From assembly GCA_964369225.1 (NCBI GenBank), contig CAYJER010000007.1:18551-82550 (forward strand): DNA of 64,000 nt. Reading direction: 5' to 3'. Origin of the DNA: SIG603 sp964369225 (GTDB lineage Bacteria > Bacillota > Clostridia > Oscillospirales > Acutalibacteraceae). Below, piece by piece: positions 35,497 through 42,635 of this stretch (its first letter is position 1; every line of letters starts with the position of its first letter). The notes under the pieces were generated by a model. That model was not told the DNA's origin, did not search any database, and was given only the letters and a program-made list of their open reading frames with translations. The translations under genes were made by a program, and so were the position numbers.

Positions 35497-35930
35497 TATA
35501 GACTAAAGACTAAGGGTGAATGGTGAAGGACTGTTTTTGATTTACTTTGTAATGATTTGATATCATTATAGGTATTACCTCATAGCCTTAGAACTTAGTA
35601 AACATTTTTGTATGGTTTAAATTAATTTGTTATAATATTGTAGGGGAGGGTCTGAAGTGCCATCCCGAGAAGTATGGATAATCGCTAGCTTTCGGGAGGG
35701 CGCAGAGACCACACGTGTTGATTAGGAATTTTTTGGGTTAATATTTTCAGTTAAAACGCACAAATTGATGTAGGGAACGGTCTTGACCGTTCCGAAAACT
35801 CGGAGTTTTAGCTAAATTTCCTCGGAACGGTCAAGACCGTTCCCTACATCACTAATCCTAAGAGGCACGTCTGAGCAGAGACCCTGCCCTACAAATAAGT
35901 CATCAGTTTTTAGTCATAATGGGGGTGCTT
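35497..35930. repeat. MITE-like repeat and two nested REPIN units
   Basis: No gene is visible between yigZ and dgt. 35497-35580 holds ACTAAGGGTGAATGGTGAAG and relatives, shared with 45105 and 48264. A REPIN with GGGAGGG arms starts at 35639 and ends in a chimeric CACACGTGTTGATTAGG tail. A perfect REPIN with GGAACGGTC-ttg-GACCGTTCC arms is at 35769-35848. A chimeric half-unit TAAGAGGCACGTCTG...GCCCTACA closes the block at 35894. Confidence 0.72.
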
Positions 35931-35932
35931 TT

Positions 35933-36934
35933 ATGGGGATAAGAGAGTTTACTGAAAATAACGAGAAACTGTTATTATCAGAGTTTGCTTGCCTTTCGAT
36001 AAACAGTAAAGGCAGAGAAATGCAAGAACCGCAAGACGATTTAAGAACTTGTTTTCAACGTGACAGAGACAGAGTAATTCACTCAAAAGCGTTTAGACGT
36101 TTAATGCACAAGACACAGGTTTTTTTATCACCCGAGGGTGATCACTACAGAACAAGACTTACACACACATTAGAAGTAGCACAGATAGCTAGAACCATTG
36201 CGATAGGCTTAAGGCTTAATCAAGATTTAACCGAGGCAATTGCACTAGGGCATGATTTAGGGCATACTCCATTCGGACACGCAGGAGAAAGAGCCTTAAA
36301 TAAAATTTTACCAAATGGTTTTAGACACTATGAACACAGCGTTAGAGTTGCTCAAATTTTAGAAAAAGAAGGCAAAGGCTTAAACCTTACATATGAAGTG
36401 CTAGACGGAATAATTAAGCACACAAAATCAAACGAGGCATATACCTTAGAGGGACAAATAGTAAGATATGCAGACAGAATTGCATATATGAATCACGACA
36501 TAGACGACGCAATTGTGGCTAAAGTCTTGTCGCACCATGATATACCAAAGGAAATAAGCGAAGTCTTGGGAAACACTAAGTCTGAAAGAATAACAACGCT
36601 TGTTTATTCGGTTATAGGCAACAGTCAGCAAAAATGTGCAAAAATGGACGAAATAACCGACAAAGCATATCATGCACTGCATAAGTTTATGTATGAAAAA
36701 GTTTACGAAAATCCATATGCTAAAAAAGAGGAAGAAAAAGTTCCTCATTTAATGGAAAGCCTTTTTAATTATTATAAAAATCCAGATAAATTGCCTAAAC
36801 AATATCATTTTATAGCGGAAAAAGACGGTTTCGACATAGCTGCCGCAGATTTTATCGCTGGCATGACAGACAGATACGCAATCGAAAGCTATGAAAAATT
36901 ATTTATTCCAAAATCATGGAACATCGGAATATAG
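35933..36934 (+). CDS. dgt: Deoxyguanosinetriphosphate triphosphohydrolase-like protein
   Basis: The 333-aa HD-superfamily dNTPase is of the short Dgt type. Seen: RTCFQRDRDRVIHSKAFRRL, the HD metal motif RLTHTLEVAQIARTIA and GHDLGHTPFGHAGE, then RYADRIAYMNHDIDDAI. It hydrolyses dNTPs to the nucleoside and triphosphate and tunes dNTP pools. The ATG follows GGGGG. It precedes dnaG-rpoD as in several Clostridia. A partial stop-associated hairpin element starts 1 base after the TAG. Confidence 0.93.
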   Translation: MGIREFTENNEKLLLSEFACLSINSKGREMQEPQDDLRTCFQRDRDRVIHSKAFRRLMHKTQVFLSPEGDHYRTRLTHTLEVAQIARTIAIGLRLNQDLTEAIALGHDLGHTPFGHAGERALNKILPNGFRHYEHSVRVAQILEKEGKGLNLTYEVLDGIIKHTKSNEAYTLEGQIVRYADRIAYMNHDIDDAIVAKVLSHHDIPKEISEVLGNTKSERITTLVYSVIGNSQQKCAKMDEITDKAYHALHKFMYEKVYENPYAKKEEEKVPHLMESLFNYYKNPDKLPKQYHFIAEKDGFDIAAADFIAGMTDRYAIESYEKLFIPKSWNIGI

Positions 36935-36952
36935 GTCGGGAAGCCCCGACAG
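36935..36952 (+). repeat. Stop-codon-associated hairpin element, dgt copy (partial)
   Basis: GTCGGG-aagc-CCCGAC directly after the dgt TAG, truncated after CAG where the REPIN-bearing direct repeat begins. Confidence 0.7.
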
Positions 36953-36953
36953 C

Positions 36954-37156
36954 AAAATTAAGCCATGTAGGGGCGGATAATATCCGCCCAAAAAGTCCGT
37001 AATTTTGTCTTAATTTCATAGGCGGATAATATCCGCCCAAAAAGTCCGTAATTTTGTCTTAATTTCATAGGCGGATAATATCCGCCCCTACACGAATAAA
37101 AATAAATTTTGAAAGGAGCAAACTTTTGGCATTACCTGAACATTTTTTACAAGAAC
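36954..37156 (+). repeat. 203-bp direct repeat, upstream copy (REPIN array + dnaG start region)
   Basis: This copy and 37625-37827 are nearly identical at a fixed offset of 671 bp. The repeat contains three REP hairpins (GGCGGATAATATCCGCC, two in tandem with a 49-base spacer) at 36966-37092, the AAAGGAG ribosome-binding site, the TTG start and the first ten codons of dnaG. The upstream copy drives the RAYT gene; the downstream copy drives dnaG. Confidence 0.9.
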
Positions 37157-37620
37157 AAAAAATACGCAAATCAAATAGACTTATAAGTTATGATTATTCA
37201 AAAAATGGAATGTATTTTATAACAATATGCTCAAGTGACAAAAAATGTTTGTTCGGAAAAATTTTAACTAATAAGATTCAGTTGAATAAAATCGGAAAAA
37301 TTATTGAAAAAGCGATAGAGCAAATAAATTGTCATTATGATAATGTATCAGTTGATAAATATGTAGTAATGCCTAATCATGTTCATATGATTATTGCATT
37401 AACTGCGGAAAATCATGATTGTGTAAACAGTAACATACCTACAATAGTAGGTTCGATGAAAAGATTGGCAACAAAACAAGCTGGTATTAAGTTATGGCAA
37501 AAATCATTTCATGATCATGTTATAAGAAATCAAATATCATTTGATCAAATATGGGAATACATTGACACAAATATTATTAGATGGGAAATGGATGAGTTAT
37601 ACTGTGAGGAAATAGTATAA
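37126..37620 (+). CDS. REP-associated tyrosine transposase (RAYT, Y1_Tnp) using a dnaG-derived start
   Basis: The 164-aa protein has the IS200-like HUH motif PNHVH (H85, H87), the family N-terminal YDYSKNGMYFITIC, and the C-terminal WQKSFHDHVIRN followed by IWEYIDTN. By alignment with E. coli TnpA-REP from memory, Y145 is the candidate catalytic Tyr. The usual NP after it is NI here. Residues 1-10 (MALPEHFLQE) are those of DnaG, acquired through a 203-bp duplication. RAYTs are single-copy enzymes thought to spread REP sequences, and the REPINs here flank it. Confidence 0.9.
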   Translation: MALPEHFLQEQKIRKSNRLISYDYSKNGMYFITICSSDKKCLFGKILTNKIQLNKIGKIIEKAIEQINCHYDNVSVDKYVVMPNHVHMIIALTAENHDCVNSNIPTIVGSMKRLATKQAGIKLWQKSFHDHVIRNQISFDQIWEYIDTNIIRWEMDELYCEEIV

Positions 37621-37624
37621 TAAT

Positions 37625-37827
37625 AAAATTAAGCCATGTAGGGGCGGATATTATCCGCCTAAAAAGTCCGTAATTTTGTCTTAATTTCATAGGCGGATAA
37701 TATCCGCCCAAAAAGTCCGTAATTTTGTCTTAATTTCATAGGCGGATAATATCCGCCCCTACACGAATAAAAATAAATTTTGAAAGGAGCAAACCTTTGG
37801 CATTACCTGAACATTTTTTACAAGAAC
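37625..37827 (+). repeat. 203-bp direct repeat, downstream copy (native dnaG start region)
   Basis: Partner of 36954-37156, containing REPs at 37637-37763 and the start of dnaG. The few differences are single bases (for example GATATT against GATAAT in the first REP), implying a fairly recent event. Confidence 0.9.
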
Positions 37828-39554
37828 TAAAAATGAGAACCGACATAGCAGACTTAGTTTCATCCTATGTTAATCTTAAACGGATTGGCAAAAGGCTTGT
37901 AGGTTTGTGTCCTTTTCATAACGAAAAAACTCCATCGTTTAATGTATCGTCAGAAAACCAGTTTTTCTACTGTTTTGGTTGTTCGACAGGTGGAGACATC
38001 ATCACATTTGTGATGAAAATAGAAAATCTTGACTACATTGAAGCCGTAAAACTTCTTGCCAATAGGGCTGGAATGCAGATGCCCGAAGATGGTTACGATA
38101 ATTCAGCCGCCTTAATTAAGACAACAGTTTTAGAGATTAACAGAGAAACGGCTAGGTTTTATCATCAGTGTTTAATGGACGACGAAGAGGGTATGTCTTA
38201 TTTTAAGTCAAGGCAACTAGACATGAGAACCATTAAACATTTTGGCTTAGGCTATGCCCCTAAAGATAGGTTCTCGCTTGTAAATCATCTTAAAAAATTA
38301 GGATACAAAAATGACGACATGGTGCTTGCGAATGTTGCGTTTTTGTCTAAAAACGGAAACCCTGTAGACAGGTTTCACGCAAGAGTTATGTTCCCTATTA
38401 TCGATTTAAGGGGAAACGTAATAGCCTTTGGTGGCAGAATTTTAACCGATGAAAAACCTAAATATATAAACACATCCGATACACCTGTGTACCACAAAAG
38501 TACAGGACTTTTTGCCATGAATTTTGCGAAAAATAGCAAACAGAGTTTGATTTTGGCAGAGGGTTACATGGATGTTATTGCACTGCATCAGGCAGGTTTT
38601 ACAGGTGCTATTGCAAGCCTTGGAACGGCACTCACAGCAGAACAGGCAAGAATAATAGCCAAGTATACAAAAGAAGTCATAATTTGTTATGACAGCGACG
38701 AGGCAGGGCAAAAGGCAACTCAAAGGGCGATACCAATTCTTAGGCAGACAGGCATTAGCGTAAGAGTTCTTACAATTCCAAATGGAAAAGACCCAGACGG
38801 ATTTATAAAATCTCATGGAAAAGACGGCGCTATAATGTTTAAGGCATTGCTTGAAGGAAGTGGAAACGACCTAGAGTACCAAATGGAAAAAATTAAACTA
38901 ACTTGCGACATGGAAAGCTCCGCTGGTAAGGTAGAGTACCTAAAACAATGCTGTATCTTGCTTGCAAAACTTGACAACGCAATCGAGCGAGACATATATT
39001 CCTCTAAGGTAGCAAGCGAGATATCTGTTGAAAAGTCTTCTATAATGCAACAAATAAACAAACTTATGAAGAACAATAGTTATTATCAAGAAAAAGAGAG
39101 AGAAAAAAAGATTAGGAAAGAATTATCGGGAGTAGGCGACAGAATTAACCCCGATAAACCAAAAAATTTAAAAATTGCAAATGCAGAAGAGGCGTTAATA
39201 GCCTATATGTTAAGCCATCCTGATGGTGTAGATTACTGCAAATTAAATATAAAACCAGATGATTTTGCCACAGGTTTTGGTAAAAGAGTATTCAACATAA
39301 TTTTGGGGAAGACTACAGAAAATAACACTGTTAATTTGACAGATTTATCAGGTGACTTAAGTTCCGAGGAGCTTTCATCACTTTCAAGAATTTTGATAAA
39401 GTTTTCCGACGTGAATTTAAGCCGTTCAGATGCGAAAGATTATATATCGCTCATAAAAAAAGAGGGTAAATTTTCAGACACAAAAAGCATTAAAAACGCA
39501 GAAAAACAAGAACTTGCAGATTATATAGAGTCTTTAAGAAATAAAAAGAAGTAG
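37797..39554 (+). CDS. dnaG: DNA primase DnaG
   Basis: The 585-aa primase makes replication primers with DnaB. Seen: the zinc-binding CHC2 domain (C38PFH41, C59FGC62), the RNA-polymerase core with the TOPRIM segment SLILAEGYMDVIALHQAGF and EVIICYDSDEAGQKA, and a C-terminal DnaB-interacting helical region. The start is TTG (MALPEHFLQELKMRTDIADL), with AAAGGAGC upstream. The DnaG N-terminus matches the family, so this copy of the duplicated start is the original. rpoD follows by 20 bp (macromolecular synthesis operon). Confidence 0.96.
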   Translation: MALPEHFLQELKMRTDIADLVSSYVNLKRIGKRLVGLCPFHNEKTPSFNVSSENQFFYCFGCSTGGDIITFVMKIENLDYIEAVKLLANRAGMQMPEDGYDNSAALIKTTVLEINRETARFYHQCLMDDEEGMSYFKSRQLDMRTIKHFGLGYAPKDRFSLVNHLKKLGYKNDDMVLANVAFLSKNGNPVDRFHARVMFPIIDLRGNVIAFGGRILTDEKPKYINTSDTPVYHKSTGLFAMNFAKNSKQSLILAEGYMDVIALHQAGFTGAIASLGTALTAEQARIIAKYTKEVIICYDSDEAGQKATQRAIPILRQTGISVRVLTIPNGKDPDGFIKSHGKDGAIMFKALLEGSGNDLEYQMEKIKLTCDMESSAGKVEYLKQCCILLAKLDNAIERDIYSSKVASEISVEKSSIMQQINKLMKNNSYYQEKEREKKIRKELSGVGDRINPDKPKNLKIANAEEALIAYMLSHPDGVDYCKLNIKPDDFATGFGKRVFNIILGKTTENNTVNLTDLSGDLSSEELSSLSRILIKFSDVNLSRSDAKDYISLIKKEGKFSDTKSIKNAEKQELADYIESLRNKKK

Positions 39555-39574
39555 ATTGAAAGGAATAGAAAATT

Positions 39575-40669
39575 ATGGCATTACCTGATAAAAGAACCGT
39601 TATAAGAGAATTGTTGGAGCTTGGAAGAAGCAAAAACCAGCTAACAACTAAGGAGATTTTAGATGCCTTAGGCGAGCTTGATTTTGACCCTGAGCAACTA
39701 GAAAAATTCTATGACACCCTTGAGGCACAAGGAATAGAGGTTATAGAAGATTTTGCAGACATAATGATGACAGACCTAGAGCTTTCTAAAGTTTCAGGCG
39801 AGGTAGACCAATTAGATGCAGGAATAGGCGCAGACGGAATAGCAATTGACGACCCTGTAAAGGTTTACCTAAAAGAGATAGGCAGAGTGCCATTACTTAG
39901 CTCAGACGAAGAAATTAAGCTTGCTATGTCTATTCAAGAAGGCAACAAATATGCAAAACAAAGGCTATCAGAGGCAAACTTAAGACTTGTTGTAAGTATA
40001 GCTAAAAGATATTTAGGAAGAGGAATGCAGTTTTTGGACCTAATTCAAGAGGGAAATCTAGGTCTTATTAAAGCTGTAGAAAAATTTGACTATTCAAAAG
40101 GATTTAAGTTTTCTACCTATGCCACATGGTGGATAAGACAGGCTATAACAAGAGCCATTGCAGACCAAGCCAGAACAATAAGAATACCTGTTCACATGGT
40201 AGAAACAATAAACAAGGTTAAAAAAGTTTCTAACCAATTATTGCACTTACACGGGCAAGAACCATCTGCTGAGGATATAGCTGATGTGCTAGACATGCCT
40301 GTAGAAAAGGTTCGTGAAATTGTAAGAGTAGCACAAGAACCAGTGTCACTAGAAACACCTATAGGTGAAGAAGAAGACAGCCACCTAGGCGACTTTATTC
40401 CAGATGACGATGCACCAGCACCGGCTGATGCAGCGTCGCACACATTGCTAAGAGAGACTTTGGGCGATGTTTTAGACTCGCTAACAGAGCGTGAAGGCAA
40501 AGTTCTAAAATTGCGTTTTGGACTTGAAGACGGAAGATCAAGAACCCTTGAAGAAGTTGGAAAAGAATTTAACGTTACAAGAGAGAGAATACGCCAAATA
40601 GAGGCAAAAGCACTTAGAAAATTAAGACACCCTAGCCGTAGCAAAAAGTTAAAAGATTTTATTGATTGA
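39575..40669 (+). CDS. rpoD: Primary RNA polymerase sigma factor (SigA/RpoD)
   Basis: The 364-aa sigma-70 group 1 factor has region 1.1 (acidic N-terminus), 1.2 (DPVKVYLKEIGRVPLL), region 2 (NLRLVVSIAKRYLGRGM, FLDLIQEGNLGLIKAVEKFD, FSTYATWWIRQAITRAIADQ), region 3 (PVHMVETINKV) and region 4 (RFGLEDGRSRTLEEVGKEF, TRERIRQIEAKALRKLRHP). It recognises TTGACA/TATAAT promoters such as those noted in this window. It lies downstream of dnaG, with a GAAAGGAATAG site. Confidence 0.97.
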   Translation: MALPDKRTVIRELLELGRSKNQLTTKEILDALGELDFDPEQLEKFYDTLEAQGIEVIEDFADIMMTDLELSKVSGEVDQLDAGIGADGIAIDDPVKVYLKEIGRVPLLSSDEEIKLAMSIQEGNKYAKQRLSEANLRLVVSIAKRYLGRGMQFLDLIQEGNLGLIKAVEKFDYSKGFKFSTYATWWIRQAITRAIADQARTIRIPVHMVETINKVKKVSNQLLHLHGQEPSAEDIADVLDMPVEKVREIVRVAQEPVSLETPIGEEEDSHLGDFIPDDDAPAPADAASHTLLRETLGDVLDSLTEREGKVLKLRFGLEDGRSRTLEEVGKEFNVTRERIRQIEAKALRKLRHPSRSKKLKDFID

Positions 40670-40685
40670 TAAAATTTCACACAAA

Positions 40686-40712
40686 TGTAGGGGCGAACCT
40701 ATGTGTTCGCTC
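40686..40712 (+). repeat. Single REP (GGCGAAC arm) upstream of the second RAYT
   Basis: TGTAGGGGCGAAC-ctatgt-GTTCGC hairpin, 30 bp before the RAYT start. It has the same arm sequence as the REPIN just downstream of that gene. Confidence 0.75.
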
Positions 40713-40742
40713 GTAAACTAGGGTTTAGGATAAGGTGATAAT

Positions 40743-41228
40743 TTGGAATTGTGTAAACGTAAACAAATTCATTTAAAGGATTATGACTATTCTCAAAATG
40801 GGATGTACTTTATAACCATATGCACACATAACAAACAATATTTATTTGGTGATAGAAATTTTAAATTAACAGATAAACCTACAAACCAAAGACTATTAAT
40901 AAAAAAATGGTTACTAGAGTTACAAAATAAATATCCGCATAGTGTTGTACAAAAATATGTAATAATGCCCAATCATGTTCATTTTATTTTGTTTATTTCA
41001 AAAACACAACCAGAAATAAGTTTACACGATATAATTAAATGGTTTAAAACACAAACAACAAATGAATATATAAAGGCTGTAAAAGAGAATAAAGCACCTA
41101 AATTTGATAAACACATATGGCAAAGAGGTTACTATGAACATATAATAAGAAATGAAAATGATTATTATGATACGTGGAACTATATTGATACAAATCCTAT
41201 TAGATGGATAGAAGATTGTTATTACTAA
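40743..41228 (+). CDS. REP-associated tyrosine transposase (RAYT, Y1_Tnp), second copy
   Basis: The 161-aa protein has PNHVH (H78, H80), an N-terminal YDYSQNGMYFITICTHNK, WQRGYYEHIIRNENDYYDTW and NYIDTNPIRW, with Y147 the candidate catalytic Tyr. All motifs are intact. The start is TTG (MELCKRKQIHLKDY). It differs clearly from the RAYT at 37126 and is flanked by REPs with GGCGAAC arms, whereas the first is flanked by GGCGGATA arms. It may therefore belong to a different REP lineage. Confidence 0.9.
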   Translation: MELCKRKQIHLKDYDYSQNGMYFITICTHNKQYLFGDRNFKLTDKPTNQRLLIKKWLLELQNKYPHSVVQKYVIMPNHVHFILFISKTQPEISLHDIIKWFKTQTTNEYIKAVKENKAPKFDKHIWQRGYYEHIIRNENDYYDTWNYIDTNPIRWIEDCYY

Positions 41229-41235
41229 ATTTTTA

Positions 41236-41319
41236 TGTAGGGGCGAACCTATGTGTTCGCCCGTGGGAGTTAATCAAAAACTCATAGTTTTCGGGCGAAC
41301 ACATAGGTTCGCCCTTACA
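41236..41319. repeat. REPIN (GGCGAAC arm) downstream of the second RAYT
   Basis: Complete palindrome from TGTAGGGGCGAAC to GTTCGCCCTTACA with two hairpins. It has the same type as 1270-1351. Confidence 0.8.
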
Positions 41320-41374
41320 TAAGTAGTGAATAGTATTGGTCGGGTAAATTGAAAGGTGGACAAGCTATAGCAAT

Positions 41375-41770
41375 ATGTATATGAATCTTGAGGCTAACTA
41401 TGCCGTTATGATAGTTGAATTACTAGCTAGAGAAGACAAAAAATTAGATGCAAAAACTATATCGGAGCAAAGTCAAGTTCCGCTTAGGTTTTCGCTTAAA
41501 ATACTTAGAAAACTTGTAAGCGATGGCATTATATGTTCATATAAAGGCTCTAAAGGCGGTTATAAACTTGCAAAAGAGGCGTGTAACATCACTTTAAGAG
41601 AGGTTATTGAGTCAATTCAAGGGCCGTTTCTTATAAGCAGATGCCAAAATACCGACTACTGTTGTTCTAGGATTGATTGCAAACTGCATGATATATACTC
41701 AGAAATCTCTTTAACCGTAAGAGAAAAATTAGAAATGTATACCTTTGATGAAATTTCAAAGGTTAAATAA
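41375..41770 (+). CDS. Rrf2-family regulator with IscR-like Fe-S ligands
   Basis: The 131-aa winged-helix protein starts MYMNLEANYAVMIVELLARE, has VPLRFSLKILRKLV (recognition region) and GSKGGYKLAKEA (wing). Cysteines C90, C96 and C102 with H105 have the spacing C-x5-C-x5-C-x2-H, exactly that of the [2Fe-2S] ligands of IscR (C92, C98, C104, H107). I infer an iron-sulfur or redox sensor. The neighbours (ymdB downstream by 11 bp) do not reveal its target. M1 or M3 could be the start. Confidence 0.88.
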   Translation: MYMNLEANYAVMIVELLAREDKKLDAKTISEQSQVPLRFSLKILRKLVSDGIICSYKGSKGGYKLAKEACNITLREVIESIQGPFLISRCQNTDYCCSRIDCKLHDIYSEISLTVREKLEMYTFDEISKVK

Positions 41771-41781
41771 GGAGTCTTATT

Positions 41782-42552
41782 TTGAAAATACTTGCAATTG
41801 GCGACGTTGTAGGCTCTGAAGCCTGCAAATTTTTAAGAAGTAAATTGTACACACTAAAGCAAACTAAAAACATAGATTTAGTAATTGCTAACGGCGAGAA
41901 CTGTGCAGACGGAAACGGAGTTACACCAGCTGGTGCTGACTTCCTTTTTGAGAGCGGAGTTGACATAATTACTCTTGGTAATCATACTTTCAGAAGACCT
42001 GAATTTTATTCTTACCTAGAGTCTAAACATGGAATTATAAGGCCTGCAAACTTCCCAGAGGGAACTGTTGGCGATGGCTACATAATTTATGACATGGGCA
42101 GAACTTCTGTCTGTGTAATAAACCTTATAGGGCAGACATATCTTGATGCCTTTGACTGTCCTTTTAGAAAGCTTGACGAGATTTTAGCAAAAGAAAATAT
42201 GCCTAAAATAGTTCTAGTTGATTTTCACGCCGAGGCAAGCGGAGAAAAAAGAGCAATGGGATTTTATGCAGATGGAAGAGTGTCAGCGTTTTTTGGAACA
42301 CATACCCATGTGCCAACCGCTGACCTTTGCATACTTCCTAATGGCACAGGCTACATAACAGACATTGGAATGACTGGCGCTATAGACTCGGTTCTTGGCG
42401 TAAAACCTGAACTTATAATTAAATATCTAAAAACTAAACTTCCAGTAAGGTTTGAAAATCAGCAAGGTTCACAAAAAATGGATTGTGTTATATTTGAAAT
42501 AGACGAAAAAACGGGCAAAACTATTAAGGCAGAGCGTTTAACTATAAAATAA
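41782..42552 (+). CDS. ymdB: YmdB-family metallophosphoesterase
   Basis: The 256-aa protein starts at TTG after AAGGAGTC. It has the family motifs AIGDVVGSEACKFL, ANGENCADGNG, ITLGNHTF, VDFHAEASGEKRAMG and FFGTHTHVPTAD, which supply the two-metal site. YmdB hydrolyses 2',3'-cyclic nucleotides and, in B. subtilis, affects biofilm and motility decisions. The N-terminal MKILAIGDVVG and full length are typical. Confidence 0.94.
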   Translation: MKILAIGDVVGSEACKFLRSKLYTLKQTKNIDLVIANGENCADGNGVTPAGADFLFESGVDIITLGNHTFRRPEFYSYLESKHGIIRPANFPEGTVGDGYIIYDMGRTSVCVINLIGQTYLDAFDCPFRKLDEILAKENMPKIVLVDFHAEASGEKRAMGFYADGRVSAFFGTHTHVPTADLCILPNGTGYITDIGMTGAIDSVLGVKPELIIKYLKTKLPVRFENQQGSQKMDCVIFEIDEKTGKTIKAERLTIK

Positions 42553-42562
42553 TAAAATTTTT

Positions 42563-42592
42563 TTGAAAAACATTTGAAATTTTTAATATAAT
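42563..42592 (+). promoter_or_regulatory. Probable fakA promoter
   Basis: -35 TTGAAA (42563-42568) and -10 TATAAT (42587-42592), 18-base spacer, 44 bp before the start of the DAK2 gene. Confidence 0.6.
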
Positions 42593-42635
42593 GTGTTAAA
42601 ATTATAGAACTATAATAATAAAGGATGTGTTCCGA

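Noticed and set aside
37126..37620. Loss of catalytic tyrosine in the first RAYT (SF at the DY position)
   Set aside because: By comparison with E. coli TnpA-REP, the likely catalytic Tyr is the one in YIDTN, which is present (Y145).
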